DNA from: GCA-2746795 sp964643965
GTDB taxonomy: Bacteria > Chloroflexota > Anaerolineae > Promineifilales > Promineifilaceae
Direction: 5' to 3'
Assembly (NCBI GenBank): GCA_964643965.1
Contig: CAZXVH010000034.1
Coordinates: forward strand, 1-41,399
Length of the DNA stretch: 41,399 nucleotides
Positions 8,351 to 15,638 of this stretch are shown in pieces; position 1 is the first letter of the stretch; every line of letters starts with the position of its first letter. Position numbers and translations under genes: made by a program. Below the pieces are notes generated by a model that saw only the letters and a program-made list of their open reading frames with translations, was not told the origin of the DNA and searched no databases.

Positions 8351-9082
8351 ATGACAGAAAAGAAAAAGTACAGCATTCTGGTGGTTGATGACAATGATTA
8401 TACCTTGCGCATTGTGCAGTACGCGCTTGAGAATGCCGGTTTTGCCGTTAGCACAGCCCTTTCTGGGGAAACCGCGCTTTCTCTGATGGTGAAGGAGGGG
8501 TTGCCGCACCTGGCGCTGGTCGATTACCATATGCCGCCCGGCATGAGTGGCTTTGAATTTGCCCGCACCATTCACCAATTTAGTGATTTGCCGGTTATTA
8601 TGCTAACGGCCGTTAACGAAGAAAATACCGTCATCGAGGGGTTGGAAAAGTACGCTGAAGATTACATCATCAAACCGTTCAGTACGGCTGAAATGGTGGC
8701 GCGTGTGCAGCGTATCTTGTCCCGCCTGGGCGATTTTGCCTACCCGTTGACCGCGCTGACCCCAGTCGATGCCCGCTTGACCATCAATTTTATGGAACGG
8801 CAGGCGATTGTTTACGGAGAGCCTGTTTCATTGACCCCCACAGAAACCAAACTACTTTATATTTTGATGCGTCAGGCTGGTCAGATTGTGAAAACAGATT
8901 ATATTCTAAGGCGCATTTGGCCGTTGGAACCGGCGTTTGAAGATAGATTGCATGTTCATATGCACCGGCTGCGCCGCAAAATCGAAGATAAAGAGGATAA
9001 ATCTCAACCTCGTTACATTATCTCTGAACGAGGAACGGGCTACTGTTTTTACAAAGATTCTGCCTCCGCAACAGCCAATTGA
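8351..9082 (+). CDS. OmpR/PhoB-type response regulator (orphan, copy 2)
   Basis: 243 aa, a tandem paralogue of the preceding gene. Receiver: D14-D15 acidic pocket, phosphoacceptor D58 in LVDYHMP, T86 in IMLT, K108 in IKPF. The winged helix shares PVSLTPTETKLLYI and TDYILRRIWP with its neighbour. The same one-residue lengthening of the phosphorylation loop is seen (DYHMPPGMSG). The palindrome falls at the same receiver position (8605-8614, LTAV), which shows either inheritance from a common ancestor or independent fixation. It is followed by a Rho-independent terminator at 9098. The cognate kinase is unknown; the several unlinked kinases in this window are candidates. Confidence 0.92.
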   Translation: MTEKKKYSILVVDDNDYTLRIVQYALENAGFAVSTALSGETALSLMVKEGLPHLALVDYHMPPGMSGFEFARTIHQFSDLPVIMLTAVNEENTVIEGLEKYAEDYIIKPFSTAEMVARVQRILSRLGDFAYPLTALTPVDARLTINFMERQAIVYGEPVSLTPTETKLLYILMRQAGQIVKTDYILRRIWPLEPAFEDRLHVHMHRLRRKIEDKEDKSQPRYIISERGTGYCFYKDSASATAN

Positions 9083-9097
9083 CACTTTATCTTTATG

Positions 9098-9130
9098 CCG
9101 GTAACGTTTGTTTACCGGTTTTTTCCTTTT
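9098..9130 (+). terminator. Rho-independent terminator after the response regulator pair
   Basis: Stem CCGGTAA (9098-9104), loop CGTTTGT, stem TTACCGG (9112-9118), then six T, CC and four T. It begins 16 nt after the stop of the second regulator. Its position also argues against the 9095 start of the Nudix frame. Confidence 0.85.
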
Positions 9131-9142
9131 ACCGGGTTCATT

Positions 9143-9784
9143 ATGATGCAATATTCTTTGGATGACATCCGCCAGGCGCTGGCGCTCCCTGATTTCGACA
9201 TCATCTCAGCTCGAGATAAGATGATGCCTTTTGGTCGCGCCCAGCAGCAGCTGCCAGATGACTTGGAAGCGGCGCGCATTGGCGCTGTCTTGCTGTTGCT
9301 TTACCAGCGCCAGAATGAGATCTTTGTGGCGTTGACGGAGCGACAAGCGGATCTAAACGCCCATGCCGGGCAAATCTCTTTTCCGGGAGGTCGCCAGGAA
9401 GAATCGGAATCTCTCCTGACCACTGCCTTGAGAGAGACAGAAGAGGAGATAGGCATCCCCGCCTCGGCCGTTCTCCCCTTGGGCCAGCTTTCCGCCATTT
9501 ATATCCCCCCCTCCGGCTTTATCGTGCATCCGTTTGTGGGCTGGTATCAAAACGGCGGCTCACCCACCTTTTTGCCCTCTCCCTTTGAGGTTTCCCAGGT
9601 GATCGAGGCTCCGTTGACCATGCTGCTGGCTCCGGAAACGGCCGTTACCGAACCCTGGGAGTTCAAAGGTCATCAGGTCATGGTGCCTTATTTCGCCATC
9701 CAAGACCACAAAGTATGGGGCGCCACCGCCATCATGCTCAATGAATTCCTCGAACGCCTGCGTTTGGTGAACGGCGTCCGGTGA
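9143..9784 (+). CDS. Nudix hydrolase, CoA pyrophosphatase (NudL/YeaB) type
   Basis: About 213 aa from ATG 9143 (a second ATG follows at once). The complete Nudix box is GRQEESESLLTTALRETEEE followed by IGI, fitting GX5EX7REUXEEXGU. It is preceded by LTERQADLNAHAGQISFPGG, the upstream UPF0035-type motif characteristic of CoA-cleaving members. These enzymes hydrolyse CoA or acyl-CoA to 3',5'-ADP and phosphopantetheine using Mg or Mn. The open frame reaches back to 9095 but that start would lie inside a terminator hairpin, so 9143 is preferred. Palindrome 9637-9646 is read ETAV. Substrate assignment is by family only. Confidence 0.88.
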   Translation: MMQYSLDDIRQALALPDFDIISARDKMMPFGRAQQQLPDDLEAARIGAVLLLLYQRQNEIFVALTERQADLNAHAGQISFPGGRQEESESLLTTALRETEEEIGIPASAVLPLGQLSAIYIPPSGFIVHPFVGWYQNGGSPTFLPSPFEVSQVIEAPLTMLLAPETAVTEPWEFKGHQVMVPYFAIQDHKVWGATAIMLNEFLERLRLVNGVR

Positions 9785-9799
9785 TCCGCTATCGGTAAT

Positions 9800-9912
9800 C
9801 GGTCAAATACCCCCTGTCCCCTGTCCACCATCCCCTGCCCCCTGTCCACTATCCACTGTTCACTGTCCACTATTCACTGTCCACTGTCCACTGTTCACCG
9901 CCCCCTGTTCAC
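9800..9912. repeat. Tandem CACTGTTCACTGTCC-type repeat between convergent genes
   Basis: Degenerate units of CCACTATCCACTGTTCACTG type run through the gap between the Nudix gene and the histidine kinase, into the last codons of the latter. The reverse complement of the same unit (GTGGACAGTGAACA) forms the tandem array at 18619-18778. Confidence 0.75.
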
Positions 9913-11337
9913 CGGTAAGCGCACCACAAACAGACTGCCTTCCCCCTCCTGGCTGGCGGCGCGGATGCTGCCCTGATGCGCTTCCACCAGTTCGTGTACA
10001 ATTGCCAGACCCAGGCCGGAACCACGACGGCCGTTTTCCCGCACCCGTGACTTTTCTACCTGATAAAAACGTTCAAAAATACGGGGCAAATCTTCCGGGC
10101 TAATGCCACTGCCGCTATCTTGCACCGTCACTTCCACCGCTTGCTCACCCTGTGGCTTTAAGCGCAGATGCACCCGACCGCCGGCTGGGGTGTGGTTGAG
10201 GGCATTGTCCAGCAAATTGGTAAACAGTTGTATCAGGCGATCATAGTCGCCCCGGATCACCGGGACGGGCTGTAAGTCGCTGGTCAGTTCAATTTGCTGA
10301 TCTTGCGCCCGCAGAGTCAGGTTGTGGTGTACTTCTGTCAGCAGGGGGCGCAAATCTACCGGGGCCAGCGCCAGCTCTAATTGACCCGATTCGATGCGGG
10401 CCAGGTCGAGCAGTTGCTCCACCATGCGCTGCATCCGTTCCGCTTCATGGTAGATGACGCCGGCCGCCTGCTGCTGTTCTGCCTCAGAAACGGCCGTGCC
10501 ATCCAGCAGTGATTGGCTCCAACCCCGAATAGAGGTGAGCGGCGTTTTGAGATCATGAGATACATTGCTCACAAAATCCCGCTGCGCCTGGTTGCTCGCT
10601 TTTACCTGCTGCGCCATGCTGTTGAAACTCCGCGCCACTGTCTGCACCTCATCTGGCCCGGTAACGAGAATCCGCTGATCATAGTCGCCTTGCGAGAGCG
10701 CCCGGGCCGCGCCGGCCGCCCGCTGCAAAGGCTGCGCCACCCAACCGGCAATGGCAAACGCCAAGACGATGGAGGCGATGAAGGCCAGCAGCCCCCCGGT
10801 AAAAATGGGGCGGAAGAAGGTTTGGTTAAAAAAGGAACGGGGCGTTGGCTCCGGCGCGGCGTAGAAGATTTGCAAGCGACCAAAGCCTGTCACTGAAATG
10901 GGGCGGGAGTAGACCAGCCACCGGCTGCCATCCGGGGCGGTAAAGACGCCGCTGACGGCGTCGCTCTCCAGATTGGGCAGCAGGCGGCGCACGTTTTCAA
11001 TGCCGGCCACAGAAGCGCCAGCCCAATTATCCCCCGGCTGGCTGTCGTAAATGATGCGCTGGGTAGCCACATCGACCACTAAGACGCGCACTTCATTTTG
11101 AACGGCCGTTTCTGCCAGCAACGCTTCATATTGTCTATCCCCCGCCCCCAGTTCAATAAGGCGCGCCAACTGCGGCCGGTTTACCCGGCTCACGGTAGCC
11201 AACTGCTGCAGCGTGGGCACATAACGCAGGCCGGGCAGGGTGGTAAAGTAAAATAAGGCCACCACCACCGCCAGCAGGGCTACGGCAATCACCACCAAAT
11301 AAGAGAGCAGCAAACGGCTGCGAATAGAATTAAGCAT
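9895..11337 (-). CDS. Membrane sensor histidine kinase (HAMP, HisKA, HATPase_c)
   Basis: 480 aa. TM1 is about residues 11-32, an extracytoplasmic sensor about 33-178 (no named fold recognised), TM2 about 179-200, HAMP about 200-250. The H-box VSNVSHDLKTPLTSI carries the phosphorylated H261. ATPase boxes: N-box LFTNLLDNALNH, G1 DSGSGISPEDLP with FERFYQ, G2 GSGLGLAIV. The order and type match BaeS/PhoR-like kinases. It lies 56 nt after the response regulator on the same strand, so the two form a two-component pair. Three palindrome copies fall in the gene (10027, 10489, 11101). Confidence 0.95.
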   Translation of the reverse strand: MLNSIRSRLLLSYLVVIAVALLAVVVALFYFTTLPGLRYVPTLQQLATVSRVNRPQLARLIELGAGDRQYEALLAETAVQNEVRVLVVDVATQRIIYDSQPGDNWAGASVAGIENVRRLLPNLESDAVSGVFTAPDGSRWLVYSRPISVTGFGRLQIFYAAPEPTPRSFFNQTFFRPIFTGGLLAFIASIVLAFAIAGWVAQPLQRAAGAARALSQGDYDQRILVTGPDEVQTVARSFNSMAQQVKASNQAQRDFVSNVSHDLKTPLTSIRGWSQSLLDGTAVSEAEQQQAAGVIYHEAERMQRMVEQLLDLARIESGQLELALAPVDLRPLLTEVHHNLTLRAQDQQIELTSDLQPVPVIRGDYDRLIQLFTNLLDNALNHTPAGGRVHLRLKPQGEQAVEVTVQDSGSGISPEDLPRIFERFYQVEKSRVRENGRRGSGLGLAIVHELVEAHQGSIRAASQEGEGSLFVVRLPVNRGR

Positions 11338-11393
11338 AATTAAATATAGGTCGATCTTTGATAAGTTGTGGCGGATGGCGGGTGGCGAGTTTC

Positions 11394-12080
11394 TTATGCC
11401 GCCACGATCAATTTATACCCCTGGCCCCATACTGTTTCCACAGAGAGAGTGCTGTTCGCCAGTTTTTCGCGCAGGGCTGCCACATGTACATCGACGGTGC
11501 GGGTGCGGCCGTAATATTCATAGTCCCACACCTGATCCAGCAGCTGCTCACGGGTAAGCACTCTGTTGGGATGATCCATCAACGTCAGCAGCAGATCAAA
11601 CTCTTTGGTACGCAGCATTATCCGCTCCCCGTTTACCGTCACCTCCCGACTGGCAGGATTCAAAACCACATTGCCGGCCTGGCGCACTTTGTCAGACATG
11701 GCCTTGTCATCGGGGACTGCCCGGCGCAGCACCGCCCGCACCCGGGCTACCAGTTCCCGTGGGTTAAACGGCTTGGTCAGGTAATCGTCTGCGCCCATTT
11801 CCAACCCCACAATTTTATCAATGTCGTCATCGCGGGCGGTGAGCATGAGAATGGGCAGGGCGCTGTCGGCGCGTATCCGCCGGCACACTTCCCAGCCATC
11901 AATGTGGGGCAGCATCAAATCCAGGACGATCAGGGCCGGGGGTGTGGCGTGGATGTAGGCGAGAGCCTCTTCGCCGTTGGTGACGGTCACTACCTGGTAG
12001 CCATCTTTTTCCAGGTACAGCCGCGCCAAATCCCGGATATTGGCCTCATCGTCTACCACCAGAATGATTTCTTTAGACAT
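11394..12080 (-). CDS. OmpR-type response regulator paired with the HAMP kinase
   Basis: 228 aa. Receiver: acidic D10 and D11, phosphoacceptor D54 in VLDLMLPHIDGW, T81 in LMLTARD and K103 in TKPF. The winged-helix domain (about 130-226) contains LRTKEFDLLLTLMDHPNRVL, RTVDVHVAALREKL and ends VWGQGYKLIVAA, a PhoB/MtrA-like signature. It is the first gene of a two-gene unit with the kinase at 9895-11337. No Shine-Dalgarno is evident. A simple-sequence dyad (12090-12170) separates it from ridA upstream. Target promoters cannot be read from the window. Confidence 0.95.
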   Translation of the reverse strand: MSKEIILVVDDEANIRDLARLYLEKDGYQVVTVTNGEEALAYIHATPPALIVLDLMLPHIDGWEVCRRIRADSALPILMLTARDDDIDKIVGLEMGADDYLTKPFNPRELVARVRAVLRRAVPDDKAMSDKVRQAGNVVLNPASREVTVNGERIMLRTKEFDLLLTLMDHPNRVLTREQLLDQVWDYEYYGRTRTVDVHVAALREKLANSTLSVETVWGQGYKLIVAA

Positions 12081-12089
12081 CGTGTGCGT

Positions 12090-12171
12090 AGAGATAGAGA
12101 GATAGAGATAGAGGATAGAGGAAAAGCTGACGCATTACCGCTTAACTCTATCTCTACCCTCTCTCTATCGA
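12090..12171. repeat. Inverted simple-sequence repeat (GATAGAG/CTCTATC)
   Basis: A left arm of GAGATAGAG units (12091-12121) and a right arm of CTCTATCTCTACC units (12146-12170) can pair with a small bulge, forming a long hairpin between ridA and the response regulator. A similar arrangement lies between pdxS and pdxT. Confidence 0.6.
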
Positions 12172-12551
12172 TTGGTGGTGGCGATGGCTTCGATTTCAAC
12201 GCGGGCGTTGAGGGGCAGGGCGGCCACCTGCACCGCAGAACGGGCCGGTGGATTTTGGGTGAAGTAACGGCCGTAAACGGCGTTCATGGCGCTAAATTCG
12301 CCCATGTCTTTGAGGAAGACGGTGCATTTTACGACTTTGTCGAAACTGGAACCGGCGGCGGTGAGAACGGCCGTTAAGTTTTTCAACACCTGTTCTGTCT
12401 GCACCGTAATGTCATCTTCCACCAGTTTGCCGCTGGCCGGGTCTATGCCCACCTGCCCGGCGGTAAAGACAAACTCGCCCACCTTCACCGCTTGTGAATA
12501 AGGGCCGAGCGCAGCCGGGGCGTCTTTGGTGCTGATGATTTCTTTGGTCAT
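12165..12551 (-). CDS. ridA: RidA family reactive imine/enamine deaminase
   Basis: 128 aa, exact family length. Motifs: APAALGPYSQAVKVG at the N-terminus, FTAGQVGIDPASG, VKCTVFLKDM and the active-site string PPARSAVQVAALP with the conserved arginine, then VEIEAIA. RidA forms trimers and hydrolyses 2-aminoacrylate and related imines released by PLP enzymes, protecting them from damage. AAGGAG sits 6 nt before the ATG. Its nearness to B6 genes is loose (about 5 kb), so no functional link is claimed. Palindrome copies at 12266 and 12366. Confidence 0.95.
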   Translation of the reverse strand: MTKEIISTKDAPAALGPYSQAVKVGEFVFTAGQVGIDPASGKLVEDDITVQTEQVLKNLTAVLTAAGSSFDKVVKCTVFLKDMGEFSAMNAVYGRYFTQNPPARSAVQVAALPLNARVEIEAIATTNR

Positions 12552-12570
12552 GGGAATCTCCTTTGTGAAT

Positions 12571-12668
12571 GGGAGCGTGGTCTGCCAGACTGCACAGCGC
12601 GGACGGCCGTCCGCGCTCCCATAATGGTAGATTACAAAAGTCTGCCAGACATTTGTAATCTTTTGTTT
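12571..12668. repeat. Compound palindromic element upstream of ridA
   Basis: Two adjacent structures. A 22-bp perfect palindrome at 12596-12617 has ACGGCCGT at its centre, with outer GGGAGCG (12571-12577) able to pair with CGCTCCC (12614-12620). Then a long stem at 12629-12661: AGATTACAAA, A, GTCT, loop GCC, AGAC, A, TTTGTAATCT, followed by a T-rich run on the plus strand. TCTGCCAGAC occurs twice (12581 and 12641). It could be a mobile REP or MITE-like element; no gene is read into it that needs terminating on the plus strand. Confidence 0.7.
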
Positions 12669-12720
12669 TTGATAGTACGGATGATTTTAACACGCGCCGG
12701 AAATATGATAAACTGGAATC

Positions 12721-12885
12721 ATGCAAAACTGGCCGATTGTGATAGAGTTGGGCGATTTTTCCCTGACCAGCGCCACGCCATTGAGCGAACTGGCCTGGTT
12801 TGTGGCGGGTTTGGTGATATTAACTGGCTTGTCAACGGCCGTTTTGTGGTGGAACCGTCGGGCGCATCGGGATCCATTTTCATGA
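12721..12885 (+). CDS. 54-aa single-pass membrane microprotein
   Basis: A short frame beginning MQNWPIVIELGDF and ending RRAHRDPFS. Residues about 22-43 (LSELAWFVAGLVILTGL and following TAVLW) form one hydrophobic helix, with WWNRRAHR after it, so positive-inside topology would put the C-terminus in the cytoplasm. Only a weak GGAA precedes the ATG, at 4 nt. It lies 184 nt upstream of efp on the same strand. The palindrome 12834-12843 encodes Thr-Ala-Val inside the helix. No family recognised; coding is supported by composition and topology only. Confidence 0.5.
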   Translation: MQNWPIVIELGDFSLTSATPLSELAWFVAGLVILTGLSTAVLWWNRRAHRDPFS

Positions 12886-12949
12886 GTAATTCTCTCGAAC
12901 GTGGAGACTTTCCACATTCATCCTTCAAAAGTAACCATACAGCCAGACG

Positions 12950-13030
12950 AGGGCTAAGCCCTTCGGCAAGCTCAAGAACCAGTTGTCGGAGCCTGGTTCT
13001 CTTCGACAGGCTCAGGGAACCTGCCTGTAT
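12950..13030. repeat. REP-like CTTCGACAGGCTCAGGG repeat with hairpin
   Basis: Contains CTTCGGCAAGCTCAAG and CTTCGACAGGCTCAGGG units in the efp leader. AGAACCAG and CTGGTTCT form an 8-bp stem in the middle. A 23-bp segment (13004-13026) recurs in inverted orientation at 26750-26772. Such CTTCGACAGGCTCAGGG units are known as common intergenic repeats in several bacterial phyla. Confidence 0.7.
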
Positions 13031-13069
13031 AGTTATCTTCAAAAATCAAATTATTTAGGAGCAAAAACC

Positions 13070-13627
13070 ATGATTGATGTCAATCAACTACGTCGCGGGG
13101 TAGCCTTTACCGCCAACGACAGTCTGTATAAAGTAACCGAGTATAGCCACAGTAAACCAGGTCGAGGCAAAGCCACTATCAAGGTAAATGTCAAAGATTT
13201 ACGCACCGGTTCAAACCTGGTATTGAGCTTTACCTCAGGCGACCGGGTAGAAGATATTCGCCTGGACAAACGTACCTACCAATATCTCTATGATGATGGT
13301 CAGTTTTACGTCTTTATGGACACCGGCACTTACGAACAAAAGCAAGTGTCTCATGTGGTTTTGGAAGAAGACGCCGCTTTTTTGCGCGATAATATGGAGC
13401 TAGAACTCCTGGAGCATGAAGGCGAAGTGTTGGACTATATTTTGCCCAAGTCGATGGAATTTGACATCGTGGAAGCTGAAAACGCCGTGGCTGGCGATAC
13501 CGCTACCGGCGCTACCAAAGAAGTGATCACCGAGACTGGCCTTAAGGTGAAGACGCCTCTTTTCGTGCAAGTCGGCGACCGCATCAAAGTTAATACTGAA
13601 ACCCGTGAATACATTACCCGCATATGA
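13070..13627 (+). CDS. efp: Translation elongation factor P
   Basis: 185 aa, usual length. Domain I (about 1-65) with KPGRGKATIKV, an OB domain II with SGDRVEDIRLDKRTYQYLYD, and an OB domain III ending VQVGDRIKVNTETREYITRI. EF-P binds between the P and E sites and relieves stalling at polyproline. The tip residue of the domain I loop is R32 in place of the lysine modified in E. coli, so no EpmA-type lysylation is expected. Start ATG 13070 has AGGAG at 13057-13061. The frame extends upstream to 12983 through a repeat, which is not coding. A strong terminator follows. Confidence 0.96.
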   Translation: MIDVNQLRRGVAFTANDSLYKVTEYSHSKPGRGKATIKVNVKDLRTGSNLVLSFTSGDRVEDIRLDKRTYQYLYDDGQFYVFMDTGTYEQKQVSHVVLEEDAAFLRDNMELELLEHEGEVLDYILPKSMEFDIVEAENAVAGDTATGATKEVITETGLKVKTPLFVQVGDRIKVNTETREYITRI

Positions 13628-13657
13628 CGCCTTCTTATTGAAGCCACTGTTTTGTGT

Positions 13658-13686
13658 AAAAGCGACCTTTTAGGTCGCTTTTTTAA
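13658..13686 (+). terminator. Rho-independent terminator of efp
   Basis: Stem AGCGACC (13661-13667), loop TTTTA, stem GGTCGCT (13673-13679), extended by AAA/TTT pairing and followed by a run of T to 13685. It starts 31 nt after the efp stop. Confidence 0.92.
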
Positions 13687-13737
13687 TTTCTGGTGTGAAA
13701 AATCCGTACGGTTTCTGTTTTTGCAAGCAATCGTCTC

Positions 13738-13767
13738 TTTACAGTTATACGAAAAATATGCTATATT
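13738..13767 (+). promoter_or_regulatory. Candidate sigma-70-type promoter for the LysM gene
   Basis: TTTACA (13738-13743) and TATATT (13762-13767) are separated by 18 nt, about 110 nt upstream of the LysM start and just after the efp terminator. Consensus matching only. Confidence 0.35.
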
Positions 13768-13874
13768 GAATCTGCCTTATGTAAGGTTTTGTGAGCAACT
13801 TGTCAGGGTCGGATAAATCAGGTCGGATAATCCATTTTCATGTTGGCAACTATATTTTTTGCAGGAGGATGTGA

Positions 13875-14324
13875 ATGAAGAAAACCCATTTTTTTAACAC
13901 AAAAAAAGTTTTTACGGTGTTGCTTTTGGCAATGGTTATGCTGTTAGCGCTTACCGCCACCACGCAGGCGGCGCCCGCTGAAGCGCCAGCCCAATCAACC
14001 GGTGTTTATCATACGGTGCGTTGGGGAGAATCATTGTCTGGCATTGCGGTGCGCTACGGCGTTACTGTCCAGGCGATTATGGCCGTGAACCCTCAGATTT
14101 GGAATCCCAATGTGATTTACGCGGGCCAGGTTTTGTTTATCCCCACCGGTGGTACGGGGGGAATCCCGCCCGGCCCTTGCCGCTTTTATCATACGGTGGT
14201 GCGTGGAGATACGCTGTTTAGGATTTCAAGCTGGTATGGCGTAGATATATGGACGATTGCCCGCGCCAATAATATCTTGAATCTGAATCTGATTTATGCC
14301 GGGCAGGTGTTGTGCATTCCGTAG
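13875..14324 (+). CDS. Secreted protein with two LysM domains
   Basis: 149 aa. An N-terminal signal peptide (basic start, core VLLLAMVMLLALTATTQAA) is followed by two LysM repeats, YHTVRWGESLSGIAVRYGV to GQVLFIP (about 50-95) and YHTVVRGDTLFRISSWYGV to GQVLCIP (about 106-149). LysM domains bind N-acetylglucosamine polymers, so the mature protein probably sits on cell-wall or surface polysaccharide. There is no catalytic domain. AGGAGG at 13862-13867 gives a good start. A terminator follows at 14414. Confidence 0.92.
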   Translation: MKKTHFFNTKKVFTVLLLAMVMLLALTATTQAAPAEAPAQSTGVYHTVRWGESLSGIAVRYGVTVQAIMAVNPQIWNPNVIYAGQVLFIPTGGTGGIPPGPCRFYHTVVRGDTLFRISSWYGVDIWTIARANNILNLNLIYAGQVLCIP

Positions 14325-14342
14325 TGGTGTAATGTTTTTGTC

Positions 14343-14400
14343 GTGCAAGGCAGACGCGCCACTCTTTTAACGAGAACGGCCGTTTGCGTGTGCCTTGCAC
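14343..14400. repeat. 58-bp inverted repeat with AACGGCCGTT in its loop
   Basis: Arms GTGCAAGGCAGACGC (14343-14357) and GCGTGTGCCTTGCAC (14386-14400) are complementary at 14 of 15 positions and enclose 28 nt that include the palindrome 14375-14384. It lies between the LysM stop and the terminator. Confidence 0.75.
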
Positions 14401-14413
14401 TATCAGATAGATT

Positions 14414-14447
14414 AAAACTCCCAGGCGTTCAGCCTCGGAGTTTTTTT
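14414..14447 (+). terminator. Rho-independent terminator after the LysM gene
   Basis: Stem AAAACTCC, C bulge, AGGC, loop GTTCA, GCCT, C, GGAG followed by seven T (14441-14447). The pairing continues through the A and T runs. Confidence 0.85.
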
Positions 14448-14556
14448 ATGCCAGCCAATCTTAATTTCCAGGGGTGTTGTCAAAGGCAAATTTCAACCGT
14501 TATCACAATTGCGGTAAAATGATGGCTGCTGATAATCCTAAAATCGGAGGTTCTTA

Positions 14557-15180
14557 ATGCAACCCGGACTATTTGAAGACAGACCCACCCCCTACGCATC
14601 CCTGGATAAGCTCATTCACGACATGATGAACATGAACGATGATCCCCTGGCAAGCAGCGGCGCCAATGTCGTCATTTGCCGGGGCAATCCCCAGGCGAAG
14701 CTGATGATTATCGGGGAAGCGCCCGGCCCCCAAGAAGACAAAATCGGCAAACCCTTTGTGGGCCGCTCCGGGCAGTTGCTCGACCAAATTCTGCAAGCCG
14801 CTCACTTCGATCCGGAGCAAGATGTTTTTATCAGCAACTCCGTCTTTCGGATGCCGCCCGGCGAAGGGGATAAAAATTTCCGCAAGCCCACCAATGATGA
14901 AATCGCCGCTTACCAACCTTATCTACTGGAAATTATTCGACTGGTAGACCCGGCCATCATCCTGCTTACGGGCAATGTGGCTACGCAGTCGCTCCTGGGG
15001 CTGACCGGTATTACCAAACTGCGTGGACAATGGCATGAGTGGAACGGCCGTTACGTCATGCCCATCTTCCATCCCGCCTATCTTCTACGCAATCCCCAAC
15101 GTACCCCTGGCTCCCCCAAATCACTCACCTGGCAAGACATCCAGGAAGTGCGCCGCAAATACGATGAGTTAACGAATTAA
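14557..15180 (+). CDS. Uracil-DNA glycosylase, family 4-like, without Fe-S cysteines
   Basis: 207 aa. Motif 1 GEAPGPQEDKIGKPFVG and motif 2 HPAYLLRN are those of family 4 uracil-DNA glycosylases, with RSGQLLDQIL and GNVATQSLLG between. The enzyme should remove uracil from DNA to start base excision repair. Family 4 normally carries a [4Fe-4S] cluster held by four cysteines. Here the expected N-terminal CxxC is absent, the KCRPP position reads VFRMPP and the AC-x-PYL position reads AAYQPYL; the only cysteine, near residue 42, is not at an expected ligand site. So the cluster is probably lost. GGAGG lies just upstream of the start. Palindrome 15043 is read NGR. Confidence 0.88.
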   Translation: MQPGLFEDRPTPYASLDKLIHDMMNMNDDPLASSGANVVICRGNPQAKLMIIGEAPGPQEDKIGKPFVGRSGQLLDQILQAAHFDPEQDVFISNSVFRMPPGEGDKNFRKPTNDEIAAYQPYLLEIIRLVDPAIILLTGNVATQSLLGLTGITKLRGQWHEWNGRYVMPIFHPAYLLRNPQRTPGSPKSLTWQDIQEVRRKYDELTN

Positions 15181-15266
15181 GCGCAGATTGACCCAGACGT
15201 TCATCTCATCTATAATTTTCGTAAGAAACTGACGAATCCTACGAAAATGGAGGACGGTAGAAAGCG

Positions 15267-15638
15267 ATGCCCATCAAAACACTTTCCAGTGATCAAGCGA
15301 GAACGCAGTGGCGCGGAATGCTGGATGCCGTCATGGCCGGTGAAAGCATTATCATCGAGCGTTATGGCAAACCGGTCGCCAGGCTGGTTCCCTACCAGGA
15401 AGCGGCAGAGGCGACTCAAACAAGCGAACTCATGAAAGAGGAAACGGCCGTTTACCAAACCAGCCAGTGGCAAGCCCTCAAAGCAGAACTAGCCGCCGAG
15501 CTTAAAGCGGATATTCTCTCAGAACCGATCATACAACAAGCTTTCTTGCAGTATCAACGCCAATTGATGCAACAAAAAGAAATAGCCCACTTAGAAGAAG
15601 AATTTGCAAATTATGAGCAACACTACCCCCTTACCTGA
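15267..15638 (+). CDS. Type II antitoxin, Phd/YefM-like
   Basis: 123 aa. The N-terminal Phd/YefM fold (residues about 1-50) shows SSDQARTQWRGMLDAVMAGE and IIERYGKPVARLVPYQEA, the dimerising DNA-binding part. The C-terminal part (about 55-123) is a charged helical stretch, longer than in most Phd proteins, that presumably wraps the toxin. Its 3' end overlaps the PIN gene, which fits the usual antitoxin-first coupling. The antitoxin should bind its own promoter. Palindrome 15443 is read ETAV. Confidence 0.85.
   Translation: MPIKTLSSDQARTQWRGMLDAVMAGESIIIERYGKPVARLVPYQEAAEATQTSELMKEETAVYQTSQWQALKAELAAELKADILSEPIIQQAFLQYQRQLMQQKEIAHLEEEFANYEQHYPLT

Noticed and set aside
9095..9142. Upstream start of the Nudix gene at 9095
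   Set aside because: The first codons would lie inside a clear Rho-independent terminator; ATG 9143 is more likely.
12983..13069. N-terminal extension of EF-P
   Set aside because: It runs through a REP-like repeat; ATG 13070 has AGGAG and gives the normal EF-P length.
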